64,000 nt of DNA from an uncultured Roseobacter sp. (GTDB taxonomy: Bacteria > Pseudomonadota > Alphaproteobacteria > Rhodobacterales > Rhodobacteraceae). Shown here in pieces: positions 10,233 to 19,622 of the stretch. A model generated the notes under the pieces. The model saw only the letters and a program-made list of their open reading frames with translations. It did not search any database and was not told the origin of the DNA. Positions within the stretch are counted from its first letter, which is position 1. Each line of letters starts with the position of its first letter. The stretch lies in the NCBI RefSeq assembly GCF_947495275.1, contig NZ_CANLYL010000007.1, positions 124,001 to 188,000 of the forward strand. The letters are read 5' to 3'. Both the position numbers and the translations under genes were made by a program.

Positions 10233-10256
10233 CGTCGCCCGCTCTTGTGGGCGACG
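10233..10256. terminator. Bidirectional hairpin between icd and dacB
   Basis: Eight-base stem CGTCGCCC / GGGCGACG with an eight-base loop between two convergent genes. No strong T-run on either side. Confidence 0.6.
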
Positions 10257-10269
10257 GCTCTACGCATTT

Positions 10270-11766
10270 TCAACTGCTGTAGATCGTTCCCCAGCGTTCC
10301 AGAAGCTGTCGTTGCAGGCGCCGGGCGCGATTGGCCCAAGGCCGCGCGCCGTGCGGACGCTCTCGGTGGGCACGGGGAATTGTGGCCCGGATACTTTCAT
10401 CTGCGCAGAAAATCGCAAAGACCATCTCCCGACCATCCGGTGCGGTGATGTAACCGGCTAGGCCGGAAACAAAATTCAGCGTCCCTGTTTTGGCCGCCAC
10501 CTTGACGGGATGTTTCTTGTCAGGCCGACCACTCTTGTCTCTCAGCGTGACCGGCTTCAGGATCGGACGCAGCAACGCGCGGTCGTGTGCGGCGGCAAGG
10601 GCGCGCACCATATCCACGGCACTGACACGGCTGGCACCGCCGAGCCCGGAATGATCTGCAAAGGCCGGCTTTTGCATCCCCAATGCCTCTTTGGCCCAGA
10701 GGTTCATCTGTCGGGCGGAAGCGGCAAGAGTATGGGCGCGCCCTGAACGCATACGTGTCGCGGCAAGACCCACCATCTCAGCCGTGAGATTGTTGGAATA
10801 CTTCAACATGCCTTGCAAAATCTCACGCAGCTCGGGGCTTTTGACGGTGGATAAAACGGTCCCCGCGGGCAATTCCTCGACCAGTTCCGGAGCTTTCAAA
10901 ACGATGCCGTTCGACCGCGCCAACGTGGCAAAGACATCGCCTGCGTAAAGCCCGGGCCGCCGCACGGGCAGCCAACGCGCACCTTCCTTGCCAAGCGCTT
11001 TTTTGGCCACGGTCCACTGATCATGGTCTCCCGCGTCGCGGTAGCTGAATATGGGCGCGGACCGGTCAACGATCTGCATACGTGCCATCTGAACATCGGG
11101 CCGGTAGGGCGCAGCGCGCGCATCCATGGTCACTGTGTAGTCGCCCGAGCCACGCTTCCATTGAAAATGCACCCGGTTGTAGTTCAATGCGATGCCTGAA
11201 ACAGCGGGACTGTAACCCAGATGATCCGGTTGTTCCGGATCAATGGTCCGAAGCGGGCGCAGCGCATTTTCAAAGACGAGGAACCGTCCGCGCACCTCGC
11301 GTAGCCCGGCCTCTTTCAACCCCAGTGCGAGTTTGGCAAGAGCTTTTGTATCAAGGGTCGGATCGCAGCCGCCGACAAGAACCAAATCTCCGTCCAGTAC
11401 GCCATTCGTGATTTCGCCCGCGGCAACAACCTGCGTGACAAACCGATGCGACGGACCCAGAATATCCTGTGCATACAGCGCCGTGATCGATTTGGCGACA
11501 CTCGCCGGGGCGATGCCCGATGTTTCGTTTCGCGCTTCAAGGATGTTACCGGTTTCGGCGTCGGCCACCGCAAAAACGATGTCACCCGTCACCCGGGACC
11601 CGCGCAGCAAGGAAGCAAGTTCCGATACCTGCGCCCGCGCGTCATCGCGCATGCGGGGTCGCAGGGAAACCTTGGGGGCCTCTGCAAGCGCCGGAACGCC
11701 GGTGCTGGCCATCAAGCCCGCTAAAAAGGCGCGCCGCGAGAAGAAGGAATTTGATTTACCCGTCAT
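10270..11766 (-). CDS. dacB: D-Ala-D-Ala carboxypeptidase/endopeptidase, PBP4 (S13) family
   Basis: Periplasmic peptidoglycan hydrolase that trims or cleaves crosslinked stem peptides. The three active-site motifs of penicillin-binding proteins are visible: SVAK (residues 89-92), SNN (324-326) and KTG (426-428). The N-terminus has a twin-arginine-like signal (SRRAFLAGLMASTGVPALA), unusual for this family, whose members generally use Sec. Length 498 aa fits. Last gene of a minus-strand group with nadD, MOSC and the hydrolase upstream. Confidence 0.93.
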   Translation of the reverse strand: MTGKSNSFFSRRAFLAGLMASTGVPALAEAPKVSLRPRMRDDARAQVSELASLLRGSRVTGDIVFAVADAETGNILEARNETSGIAPASVAKSITALYAQDILGPSHRFVTQVVAAGEITNGVLDGDLVLVGGCDPTLDTKALAKLALGLKEAGLREVRGRFLVFENALRPLRTIDPEQPDHLGYSPAVSGIALNYNRVHFQWKRGSGDYTVTMDARAAPYRPDVQMARMQIVDRSAPIFSYRDAGDHDQWTVAKKALGKEGARWLPVRRPGLYAGDVFATLARSNGIVLKAPELVEELPAGTVLSTVKSPELREILQGMLKYSNNLTAEMVGLAATRMRSGRAHTLAASARQMNLWAKEALGMQKPAFADHSGLGGASRVSAVDMVRALAAAHDRALLRPILKPVTLRDKSGRPDKKHPVKVAAKTGTLNFVSGLAGYITAPDGREMVFAIFCADESIRATIPRAHRERPHGARPWANRARRLQRQLLERWGTIYSS

Positions 11767-11843
11767 AGGGCGGAGTTAACCTCAGCATGCAGGCGGTGAC
11801 AACAACAAGGCGCAGGTGCAGCAGATGAAAAAACTGTGACCTG

Positions 11844-12452
11844 TCAGGAGGGCGCCTGCCACCCTCCTGCAGCCCGGATCGCGGTTGACGATTGAGATAC
11901 CATCGGAACGTTAACAAAACACCATGCCGGTGCCTCGGCCCGTCCCAACAGGGCAGAAGCGCGCCAGGAAATGCGGGCGGGCCCAAAAATACGGGCGGCG
12001 GGGCTCATGCGCGCGGAAATGCGATCACCTGGACGTGCCAGAACACCGATAGGAACCGTTTGCATGATCTGCCGCCAATCCTGCCACAGATGCAATTGCG
12101 CCAGATTATCGGCACCCATCAGCCAGACAAAGCGCACGCCCGGATAGATATGCCGCAACGCCTCCAGGGATTTCGCTGTATAACGCGTTCCCAAATGCGC
12201 CTCGATGTCTGTCACCTCGACCTTCGGGTGCTGCATCATGACCCGCGCACGGGCCATGCGTTTTTCCAGCGGAGCCGGTCCGCGTGCCTTGATCGGATTG
12301 CCGGGGCTGACCAGCCACCAGACGCGGGAAAGGCCAAACCGTTTGAGCGCCTCACGCGTCACATGGACGTGCCCGGCATGTGCCGGGTCAAACGACCCGC
12401 CCAACAAGCCGATGACCTCGCCGGGTCTCGCAATGGGGAACCCCCGCCTCAC
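11844..12452 (-). CDS. nadD: Nicotinate-nucleotide adenylyltransferase
   Basis: Transfers AMP from ATP to nicotinate mononucleotide in NAD synthesis. The nucleotidyltransferase motif [13 protein letters not shown] near the N-terminus holds the (H/T)xGH signature, and the C-terminal SSTAIR corresponds to the ISSTxIR motif. The start is taken as GTG at 12452 (reads MRRGFP), because GGAG lies six bases before it; a TTG seven codons upstream is less likely. nadE, the final step of the pathway, is at 44.4-46.0 kb. Confidence 0.93.
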   Translation of the reverse strand: MRRGFPIARPGEVIGLLGGSFDPAHAGHVHVTREALKRFGLSRVWWLVSPGNPIKARGPAPLEKRMARARVMMQHPKVEVTDIEAHLGTRYTAKSLEALRHIYPGVRFVWLMGADNLAQLHLWQDWRQIMQTVPIGVLARPGDRISARMSPAARIFGPARISWRASALLGRAEAPAWCFVNVPMVSQSSTAIRAAGGWQAPS

Positions 12453-12522
12453 ACTGGTCTCCGCTTTACACAATTCACCCGCGCTTTGAACGGTGATTGC
12501 CCTGTGGTGTCAATGGATTGCC

Positions 12523-12990
12523 TCACAGTGGCGTCACCAACATGTCGAGCGCCATGCCGCCCGGCGTCACCACGCGCGCGCACCAGCCACCATGTCCACG
12601 CACGGCTGAATAACCGCCAAAACCCAGAATTTCCTCCATCCGGCTACAGGGCGCACAAATGCCGGTCACTTCAAGAACTGCGTTGCCGATTTGCAGTTGC
12701 CGCCCCTTCAATGCGGCAAGGTTCAGCCCTTCTATCACGAGATTTCGACGCAGATCCTGCGCCAGGACCGGGCCCCGTCCCAGCATCGCGCCGATAGTTG
12801 TCAGGTGTTCCTGTTGGATCAGCGTTACGCCGCGTTTGACAGATCCCCCGTGATCGCCTCTCAGACCCCGTTCAGTCACCTCGACCTCGTCAACCGATAG
12901 CACTTCCGCCCGACGCGCCGGGCGCAACCCTATCCACCGCAGGCGGCCATCCTGCGCGTGACGGGATATCAAATCCTTCAAGTTCTGCAT
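12523..12990 (-). CDS. MOSC domain protein
   Basis: A 155-aa stand-alone MOSC domain, the sulfur-carrier fold of molybdenum cofactor sulfurases. Seen are TERGLRGDHGG, QDLRRNLVIEGLNL and the conserved cysteine in TGICAPCSRMEEIL, which in the family carries sulfur or contacts Moco. Substrate unknown; related YiiM/YuaD proteins act on N-hydroxylated compounds with Moco. Starts ten bases after the stop of the upstream hydrolase, so probably translated from the same mRNA. Confidence 0.88.
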   Translation of the reverse strand: MQNLKDLISRHAQDGRLRWIGLRPARRAEVLSVDEVEVTERGLRGDHGGSVKRGVTLIQQEHLTTIGAMLGRGPVLAQDLRRNLVIEGLNLAALKGRQLQIGNAVLEVTGICAPCSRMEEILGFGGYSAVRGHGGWCARVVTPGGMALDMLVTPL

Positions 12991-12999
12991 CAGATGCCC

Positions 13000-14286
13000 T
13001 CAGCGATCACTGCCCTCGACAACCAGATCGGGCAATCGTTCCAGCGGATAGTTTGGATGCAATTGCCAAAAACCGTCCTCCCCGTCCTCAAGGGGCCGCA
13101 GCGTACCGCCGGGAAAAGCGCGGGTTCTCAACGCGAGAACGATGTCAGAGAGAACCGCCGGATTACTGCGAAAATAGGAATGTCCGCGCCCCTTGACGTT
13201 TTCAACGCGTATGAAATGAACCAGACCTTCCTTGCGCAGTTTCTGCAATTCTTCCAGCTTCAGGCTTTCGGAGGTTGCCGAGCCCAATCGCGGCGCATTG
13301 GTCAGCAATGACGCAGCCCTCAGCGCCCCGTCATTCGGGTTGATGTAGATATTGATCTGCTCGAAAGCCTCCGAGAAGCGCTCCGCCTCCAGCCGCTGAC
13401 GGACCACACCGGTATCAAGATCAGCCGCAGCGAGGATCAGGGTTCCGGTTTTCATCGCGATCTTTGGCGGTACCCCGCGTCCCCGGTGATAGATCACCAG
13501 TTCGCGCAGAGCTTTGGTCATGACATCGGTGCCGCGGGAATGGGCAACAATATCGATGTCTTCGACTTCCGGAATCTCGGCCAGCAGCCGCAGCAGCTCT
13601 TTCGCATGAAAAACACTGAAATCGCCTGCCTCCCGGTCCCGGAAGTACCCCAGAGGTCCGGAATTTCCTGCGGGCCAGGTAAAAGCGACAGGAATGCTGT
13701 TGCGCCCCGCATAGTGCCACAGGTTGGCCAAGGTACTGAGAGCACGATCAAAATCATTGCGAACGCCGTGGGTGAAAATCAAAATGCGACCGTTCCCGGT
13801 GCGGGCAATCTCCGCGCGGATCGCCTCCTGAAAGGCCTGAGCGCCAGCATTATAGGAAGTGAGCGCGTCGGGTTCAAAGATCAGAGCCCCTTTTTCGCGG
13901 CGGTTTGGCAGTGGCACATCCGCAAATCGGACAAGCTCCGTGGCACTTTGCACGTCAAGGCGCGAAATCCGGCGACCACCATCGGTGGAGGTCCGCGCCA
14001 CAAGGTCATCCCAGTCTTCCGCGCCAAAGCGTACCTGTGCGCTGCCAAGTGCCATAGAGTTCGAGCGGCTGGAGTTATAGGAGATTTCGCCATCCGGGCT
14101 CAGCTCGATCGCCCGGTCGGTGACGTAGAACATGCGCGGAGAGACATTGCGCAAAACCGGCGGCACGGCAGCGCTGGGATAGTTTCGCCCTTCCAGGTAA
14201 AGATTGGGGGGTGGCGCGAGGGCGACGTTCTGCGGAGCACAAGCCATAAGGATGAGGCAACTGCACGCCAGAAATATACGTCTCAT
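13000..14286 (-). CDS. Lipoprotein alpha/beta hydrolase (DUF900 type)
   Basis: A 428-aa protein with lipobox LMAC at residues 13-16. The hydrolase core begins with ILIFTHGVRNDFDRAL (oxyanion region) and has the nucleophile elbow AHSRGTD, where Ser lies between His and Arg as in the DUF900/COG4782 group. An Asp in AAADLDTGV and a C-terminal His in GRGHSYF could complete the triad. Such enzymes are esterase- or lipase-like; the substrate cannot be deduced. Likely promoter-proximal gene of the hydrolase-MOSC-nadD-dacB group. Confidence 0.85.
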   Translation of the reverse strand: MRRIFLACSCLILMACAPQNVALAPPPNLYLEGRNYPSAAVPPVLRNVSPRMFYVTDRAIELSPDGEISYNSSRSNSMALGSAQVRFGAEDWDDLVARTSTDGGRRISRLDVQSATELVRFADVPLPNRREKGALIFEPDALTSYNAGAQAFQEAIRAEIARTGNGRILIFTHGVRNDFDRALSTLANLWHYAGRNSIPVAFTWPAGNSGPLGYFRDREAGDFSVFHAKELLRLLAEIPEVEDIDIVAHSRGTDVMTKALRELVIYHRGRGVPPKIAMKTGTLILAAADLDTGVVRQRLEAERFSEAFEQINIYINPNDGALRAASLLTNAPRLGSATSESLKLEELQKLRKEGLVHFIRVENVKGRGHSYFRSNPAVLSDIVLALRTRAFPGGTLRPLEDGEDGFWQLHPNYPLERLPDLVVEGSDR

Positions 14287-14386
14287 AGTGGCTCCGCCCT
14301 GGGTTTCACCCTCTCACGGCTAACATGGAGCCAACATATGTCAAATCACACCCGCCCTCAGGGGAGGAAAAGCGACAGACCATAGC

Positions 14387-14414
14387 AAAAGGGCTACGCA
14401 TTTGCGCAGCCCTT
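14387..14414 (-). terminator. Rho-independent terminator of the VPLPA-CTERM gene
   Basis: Stem AAGGGCT / AGCCCTT extended by CGCA/TGCG, followed in the minus direction by TTTT. Confidence 0.75.
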
Positions 14415-14435
14415 CGCCTGTCTTGTTAGTGTTGA

Positions 14436-15116
14436 TCAGGAAGAAGCGCGTCTTTTGCGGCGCGCCACAAATCCCAGACCGCCAAGACCGACAAGCAACA
14501 GCGGCATCGTCGCAGGGATCGGCACCGGTGCCACAGCCGTCACGACGCGAATCCAGTCCCCCGGTTCAGTGACCTCCATTGAAACCCGGATGCTGTTGGG
14601 CGCGAAGACCAGATAGCCATCATTCGGCGATGCGCCTGTTCCGTTGTTGGATTCCAACCCACGCGCGCCAAGAGGCGCCGTTTGGTAAGTGGTTCCCGCA
14701 GCGCCAAGAATTGATGTTGATGCAAATTCCAGCGAACCGCTGCTGTTGGACATGACACCCAGAATGGCGCCGTCGAAGGTCCACTCGACACCAAAATGCT
14801 CGCCCCTTGCCCCACCATCGGTGTTGAGGAAGATCATGTGGCTGTTGACCAGCTGTCCCGCGGCAATTGCATCAATGCCTGCGTCCGCGTCCAATGCTGC
14901 GTTGAGGAATACGCCCTGCGCTTCATCGAAGCCTTGCATATGCGTATTGGTTACATTGTCATCCAAGGCAAACTCTGGAGCCGCGATGATTTCAGCGGCC
15001 CCGCTGCCGCCCGCACCGAAAGCGTCGCCCGCTGTTTGGACCACATCTATGATGGCGGCCTGGGAGGTTGTTGCCAGAAGCATTGTGGCTGCAGATGTTA
15101 ATAGTAAGCTCTTCAT
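14436..15116 (-). CDS. VPLPA-CTERM sorted surface protein
   Basis: A 226-aa secreted protein: signal peptide (LLLTSAATMLLATTSQA), a beta-rich mature region with Asn/Gly/Asp stretches, and a C-terminal sorting tail made of VPIPATMPLLLVGLGGLGF and the basic RRKRRASS. This tripartite tail is the VPLPA-CTERM variant of PEP-CTERM, processed by an exosortase-type enzyme in the inner membrane; none is encoded in this window. Expressed alone with its own terminator. The upstream 215 bases are AT-rich. Confidence 0.88.
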   Translation of the reverse strand: MKSLLLTSAATMLLATTSQAAIIDVVQTAGDAFGAGGSGAAEIIAAPEFALDDNVTNTHMQGFDEAQGVFLNAALDADAGIDAIAAGQLVNSHMIFLNTDGGARGEHFGVEWTFDGAILGVMSNSSGSLEFASTSILGAAGTTYQTAPLGARGLESNNGTGASPNDGYLVFAPNSIRVSMEVTEPGDWIRVVTAVAPVPIPATMPLLLVGLGGLGFVARRKRRASS

Positions 15117-15331
15117 TACTTTCCCTCTCGAATAGTTAACTTTATGGATTCATTTAATAAAAATAAATTTAACATAATCTCGCAAGCATTGCCAGAATTT
15201 AACTGGCTCCCCTGCTCTGGCCAGATTTGACCGATCCATTCGCAACACGACCCGCATTCGATCAAAACGCGTTTGCTCTTGTCGGCTTTGCTGCCTAGAA
15301 AAGCGAAATCATTTCCGACAGGAGCATTCTC

Positions 15332-16987
15332 ATGGCCGCCTACCAATACGTCTACCATATGTCCGGTGTCTCCAAGACCTATCCGGGTGGCAAGAAATGC
15401 TTTGAGAACATTCATCTCAATTTCCTGCCCGGCGTGAAAATTGGCGTCGTCGGCGTCAATGGTGCAGGTAAGTCCACCCTGATGAAGATCATGGCCGGGC
15501 TGGACACGGAATTTCAGGGTGAGGCCTGGCATGCCGAAGGGGCCACCGTCGGCTACCTGCCGCAGGAACCCAAGCTCGACGAAAATCTCACGGTGCGCGA
15601 GAACGTCATGCTCGCCGTGGCCGGTAAAAAAGCCATTCTCGACCGCTATAACGAACTCGCCATGAATTATTCAGACGAGACCGCTGACGAGATGGCGCAG
15701 TTGCAAGACCAGATTGATGCCGAAAACCTCTGGGATCTGGACAGCCAGATTGACGTGTCGATGGAGGCCCTGCGTTGCCCCCCCGATGACGCTGACATCA
15801 AGACCCTGTCGGGCGGGGAGGCCCGGCGCGTTGCCTTGTGCAAACTGCTGCTCGAAGCGCCCGATATGTTGCTGCTCGATGAGCCAACCAACCACCTTGA
15901 CGCGGAAACCATCGCTTGGCTGCAACAGCACCTGATCGACTACAAGGGCACCATTCTGATCGTCACCCACGACCGCTATTTCCTCGATGACATCACCGGC
16001 TGGATTCTGGAACTCGACCGCGGCAAAGGTATCCCTTACGAGGGCAACTACTCCGCCTGGCTCGAACAGAAGGCCAAACGCCTCGCTCAGGAAGCCCGCG
16101 AGGATAAATCGCGCCAGAAGACCCTCGAACGGGAGTTGGAGTGGATGCGGCAGGGTGCAAAGGCGCGGCAAGCGAAATCCAAGGCTCGTATCAACGCCTA
16201 TAACGAGATGGCCGAGACCTCGGAGCGGGAAAAACTCTCCCGCGCCCAGATCGTCATCCCCAACGGCCCACGTCTCGGCTCCAAGGTGATCGAGGTCACG
16301 GGGCTGGCAAAACACATGGGCGACAAGCAGTTGGTTGAGGGCTTGGACTTCTCCCTGCCCCCCGGCGGCATCGTCGGCGTGATCGGCCCCAATGGGGCGG
16401 GTAAATCGACACTCTTCAAAATGCTCACCGGTCAATTGGAACCAGACGCGGGCAGCATCGAATACGGTGACACGGTCGATCTGTCCTATGTTGACCAGAG
16501 CCGCGATGATCTGGCCGCGAATGACAACGTCTGGGAGGCGATTTCCGGTGGGGCCGAACTGATCCAACTGGGTGACGCCGAGGTCAACTCCCGCGCCTAT
16601 TGCTCATCGTTCAACTTCAAGGGCGGCGACCAGCAGAAGAAGGTTGGCCTGCTCTCAGGCGGTGAACGCAACCGCGTGCACATGGCGCGCCTGCTGAAAT
16701 CAGGCGGCAACGTGCTGCTGCTCGATGAGCCGACCAACGATCTGGACGTCGAAACCCTGCGCGCTCTGGAAGACGCGCTGGTCGATTTCGCTGGCTGCGC
16801 TGTGGTCATCAGCCACGACCGCTTCTTTCTGGATAGAATCTGCACCCACATCCTCGCCTTCGAGGGCGAAGCCCATGTGGAATGGTTCGAAGGCAACTTC
16901 GAGGACTACGAAGAGGACAAGAAGCGGCGGCTGGGGGCCGACGCTCTCGAACCCAAACGGCTGAAACATAAGAAATTCGTTCGATAA
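15332..16987 (+). CDS. ettA: EttA, energy-dependent translational throttle ABC-F protein
   Basis: Cytosolic tandem ATPase without membrane domains that binds the ribosomal E site and gates the first elongation steps according to ADP/ATP ratio. Walker A motifs GVNGAGKST and GPNGAGKST, signatures LSGGEARRVALCKLL and LSGGERNRVHMARLL, and Walker B LLLLDEPTNHLD and VLLLDEPTNDLD are all intact. The Arg/Lys-rich linker between them (about residues 245-300) is the P-site interaction motif. Length 551 aa is standard. AGGAG before the ATG supports the start. Confidence 0.95.
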   Translation: MAAYQYVYHMSGVSKTYPGGKKCFENIHLNFLPGVKIGVVGVNGAGKSTLMKIMAGLDTEFQGEAWHAEGATVGYLPQEPKLDENLTVRENVMLAVAGKKAILDRYNELAMNYSDETADEMAQLQDQIDAENLWDLDSQIDVSMEALRCPPDDADIKTLSGGEARRVALCKLLLEAPDMLLLDEPTNHLDAETIAWLQQHLIDYKGTILIVTHDRYFLDDITGWILELDRGKGIPYEGNYSAWLEQKAKRLAQEAREDKSRQKTLERELEWMRQGAKARQAKSKARINAYNEMAETSEREKLSRAQIVIPNGPRLGSKVIEVTGLAKHMGDKQLVEGLDFSLPPGGIVGVIGPNGAGKSTLFKMLTGQLEPDAGSIEYGDTVDLSYVDQSRDDLAANDNVWEAISGGAELIQLGDAEVNSRAYCSSFNFKGGDQQKKVGLLSGGERNRVHMARLLKSGGNVLLLDEPTNDLDVETLRALEDALVDFAGCAVVISHDRFFLDRICTHILAFEGEAHVEWFEGNFEDYEEDKKRRLGADALEPKRLKHKKFVR

Positions 16988-17130
16988 GCCGTCTGATTCG
17001 CCCTGATTGAAAATTGCTAGCTGTCGCGCGTGGGGTCTCCGCCTCAGGCGGTTTGTGATATGGTTTGTTTCACGACCCGTGTTCAAAACCCATATTTTGC
17101 AGCTATTTCATTTTCGAATAGGAAACGCCA

Positions 17131-17898
17131 ATGGAACCCATTTCCGCGTTGTTACCTCTTATCAACATGCTTCGGCCAACCAAGTCGCCGCATCTTCTGA
17201 TCTTTTTGTCAGGTATTGTTTGCATCGAGTTATTTGCGGTTGTGGGAGCTGGTGAGTTGGCCAATCAGCTCTTTCACTTTCCGATCTATGCAATCCTGAC
17301 CATCGCTTTGATACTATCGTTCTACTACCGGCCCCCGGAAATTTCTGGCCTCCACCGTAACCCGGCGCGCGATAGCGGTGCTGAGGCCGAAGAGCAGCCG
17401 CAAGATTTATCCGTTGAAGTTGAACATCAGTTCAAATTTGCGCGCGCATTCTGCCTGGTTGCGGGAATTGTGTCGCTCTATTTCTTTGCAGGGCAATTGA
17501 ACGAGGATCTTTTCGTATATACAGCAATAAGTTACGCAATCATCATCGCACATCTGATGGTGTTTGTATTCTACATGATTTTCAGAACCCTCAAAGAAGA
17601 GGGCATGCACCGGTATTCGATTTATCAGATCGGGTTCATCACCGGAATCGTCCTGATTGCACTCAGCCTGTCCTACACAAAAATGAGCACCTCAGCGACT
17701 GAGGTCTTTTTTGTTGAAACCGACGTCAATGGAAATGAGATTGTATCAGAATCCGATCAGAGTGCAGATGTGAAAGTCGATGTATGGGCCAGAAACAATT
17801 GGGCGTTCTATTGCACCGTCTGGCTGGTCTATTTTTCATTTTGGGTGGGAAGATTACGGCATTTTGTCAGAATAAACATCGTTGATCCGGCGCGGTAA
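17131..17898 (+). CDS. Hypothetical integral membrane protein
   Basis: No family recognised. A 255-aa protein with about six hydrophobic segments (near residues 20-38, 48-66, 104-122, 128-150, 165-183 and 226-242), a cytosolic-looking acidic/polar loop between segments 2 and 3 (PARDSGAEAEEQPQD) and a second polar loop after segment 5. Base composition is more AT-rich than ettA upstream and cutA downstream, which suggests a later arrival. AGGAAA precedes the ATG. Confidence 0.6.
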   Translation: MEPISALLPLINMLRPTKSPHLLIFLSGIVCIELFAVVGAGELANQLFHFPIYAILTIALILSFYYRPPEISGLHRNPARDSGAEAEEQPQDLSVEVEHQFKFARAFCLVAGIVSLYFFAGQLNEDLFVYTAISYAIIIAHLMVFVFYMIFRTLKEEGMHRYSIYQIGFITGIVLIALSLSYTKMSTSATEVFFVETDVNGNEIVSESDQSADVKVDVWARNNWAFYCTVWLVYFSFWVGRLRHFVRINIVDPAR

Positions 17899-18001
17899 GA
17901 GCCAATGGCGCAGCCGATCCCTACCCTTTCGCAGCAGTTGTTTCGGTCTGGCCGAAGGGTGCGGATTTGATTCCTCGGCAGAGCTTCGGCTAACATCTCC
18001 C

Positions 18002-18322
18002 ATGCCCATCATCGATATCCTCGTAAACTGCCCCTCTATCCAGATCGCCGACACGATCAGTGCTGCGCTCATTGAGCAACGCCTTGTCGCCTGTTCCAAC
18101 CGCTATGCGCCTGTGCAAAGCGCCTATTTCTGGAAGGGCAAGGTAGAGCAGGAGGAAGAACATCCGCTCCTTCTGAAAACAAGGCTTGAACTCGCGCAAC
18201 CGGTCGAAGACGCCATCCGAGCGCTGCATCCCTACGAGGTGCCGCCGATCATTCGCATAAATGTCGATGGGGCCAATCAGGACTACGTCGATTGGGTCCA
18301 CGCCGTCACCCGCAGCCCGTGA
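18002..18322 (+). CDS. cutA: CutA divalent-cation tolerance protein
   Basis: A 106-aa trimeric PII-like protein. The family core is visible as ALIEQRLVACSNRY, SAYFWKGKVEQEEEHPLLLKT and the strand HPYEVPPIIRI, which correspond to CutA1 signatures (ACV-N, Y-W-G-i, E-lliKT, HPYE-P). Historically linked to copper tolerance, although the molecular role is unsettled. Start chosen at 18002 because homology begins at MPIIDI; length agrees with the family. Confidence 0.93.
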   Translation: MPIIDILVNCPSIQIADTISAALIEQRLVACSNRYAPVQSAYFWKGKVEQEEEHPLLLKTRLELAQPVEDAIRALHPYEVPPIIRINVDGANQDYVDWVHAVTRSP

Positions 18323-18371
18323 GCAGTTCTGCGGTCACTTGGTCGAGCTGTCACAATGTGCGGGGAAGCGG

Positions 18372-18662
18372 CTAGACTTCCGCAACCACGCTCCCTCTCA
18401 TCTCGCCGGTCATGCGGGCGAAATCTTCGCTATGGACCTTGTCGCGAACCTCTTCGATGGCGCGTTCGGCGGCATCACGGGTCGCGCTGTCCGGCCATTC
18501 GGTAATCGCGGCACTGGTCCGATCACTCGTACGCACGACCGTGACGCGACTGGCCCCCAATGCTCTTAGCGCCGGCAGACGCTTTTCCGAGATCGCCCGC
18601 AAAGAGACATCGTAATCCGTGCCGTCCGCGATCTCCCATGTAGTGATGGTGACATAGCGCAT
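18372..18662 (-). CDS. Small hypothetical protein, ABM-like fold likely
   Basis: A 96-aa protein beginning MRYVTITTWEI, with a central beta strand (ASRVTVVRTSDRTSAAITEW) and an amphipathic helix (DAAERAIEEVRDKVHSEDF). The beta-alpha-beta pattern resembles dimeric alpha-beta barrel proteins (antibiotic biosynthesis monooxygenase-like or DUF6854-type), but this is inference from pattern only. GGAGGGG seven bases before the ATG supports the start. Confidence 0.65.
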   Translation of the reverse strand: MRYVTITTWEIADGTDYDVSLRAISEKRLPALRALGASRVTVVRTSDRTSAAITEWPDSATRDAAERAIEEVRDKVHSEDFARMTGEMRGSVVAEV

Positions 18663-18780
18663 GGTTCCCCTCCACTCTGATGTCAACGGATGCAAGCATA
18701 GCATTTTTCGCAGAGAAATGACAGCGGCGGCGCATTTCCTATCTGGCAAATATGATCAGAACCATGCGGTCAACGGGCAG

Positions 18781-19257
18781 CTAGAGCAGCGCACCCAGCC
18801 ATAGACCAAAGCCAAAGACCGTATGTGCGGCAAGGCCCAGCCCACGTGCTTTCCAGGGTTTTGGCGTTTTTGAAGCAGCCCACCCCAACCCCATTCCCGG
18901 GTGCAGGAGGAACCAGCCAAAGCCCACGGTCAGGACCGCGAATATCCAGGCGGGCAGGAACGTCGGTGCGGAAAGCCAATCGGCGCCCATGATCAAAGCC
19001 AAAGCCACCCCGTAAGCGGCACCAACCGCGTAGTGAAACACCCAGCCGATGGCCAATTCGCCCGCGACTGGCGTCGCCTCGCCGATATCGTCGTGAAACA
19101 GCCGACCTCTGGGCATATGCCCAACCCAGCGCCCCACCATAGCCCAATTGGGTGTCGGTTGACCCGCCACCCGGCGCAGAAAGAGCGCCCAAACGTCCAT
19201 CGCGACAGTGGCGATGAGCCCCATGAAAACCCCGGTCATTACAATGGTATCTGCCAA
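18781..19257 (-). CDS. DUF2938 family membrane protein
   Basis: A 158-aa protein with four hydrophobic segments. The family signature is visible at the N-terminus (GVFMGLIATVAMDVWALFLR, then NWAMVGRWVGHM) and in GWVFHYAVGAAYGVALAL and FGWFLLHPGMGLGWAASKTP. DUF2938 has no proven function. It lies upstream of the small 18372-18662 gene on the same strand, about 120 bases apart. Confidence 0.85.
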   Translation of the reverse strand: MADTIVMTGVFMGLIATVAMDVWALFLRRVAGQPTPNWAMVGRWVGHMPRGRLFHDDIGEATPVAGELAIGWVFHYAVGAAYGVALALIMGADWLSAPTFLPAWIFAVLTVGFGWFLLHPGMGLGWAASKTPKPWKARGLGLAAHTVFGFGLWLGALL

Positions 19258-19355
19258 GTGACATTCCCGCCTTTGTGCAATTCAGGGGTGTTCTGACATG
19301 TCCGCTGCGGGTTGACCAGCCCGCCCAAAGACGATGCAAGCCTTAGCGTTCGGAC

Positions 19356-19384
19356 AAAAAACGGGCCGGTACAAGACCGGCCCG
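19356..19384 (-). terminator. Strong rho-independent terminator
   Basis: Perfect nine-base stem CGGGCCGGT / ACCGGCCCG, five-base loop, then six T in the minus direction. It ends the small unit at 19430-19597. Confidence 0.85.
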
Positions 19385-19429
19385 AGAGGGGAAGAAGACA
19401 ACGCAGGGGGAGAAACTGCGTGGCCTGAA

Positions 19430-19597
19430 TTAAATGGCAGCCCAGTCAGTGAAACGCCATTTTGAAGGGCATTTCGGACCGGGACGACGGTGAACCGGGC
19501 TGCCACCCGTTGCACGCCAGGAAGAGGTGCGCGGAACCGGGGAGATATCCGGGGTAATATCCCCGGGGGCGTCATGAAAATCAGTCACTCGTGTCAT
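19430..19597 (-). CDS. Candidate small protein (55 aa), or small RNA
   Basis: No family recognised. An open frame of 55 codons starts MTRVTDFHDAPGDITPDISP and ends KWRFTDWAAI. It has GGAG eight bases before the ATG, a plausible promoter 25-60 bases upstream and a strong terminator 45 bases after its stop, so the stretch is almost certainly a separate transcription unit of about 260 nt. Pro (9 of 55), Trp and Arg content is high; there is no membrane segment or signal. The transcript could also act as a small RNA; the frame is the weaker half of the claim. Confidence 0.5.
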   Translation of the reverse strand: MTRVTDFHDAPGDITPDISPVPRTSSWRATGGSPVHRRPGPKCPSKWRFTDWAAI

Positions 19598-19622
19598 AAT
19601 CGTTACTCCACTTCCGAGGAGG

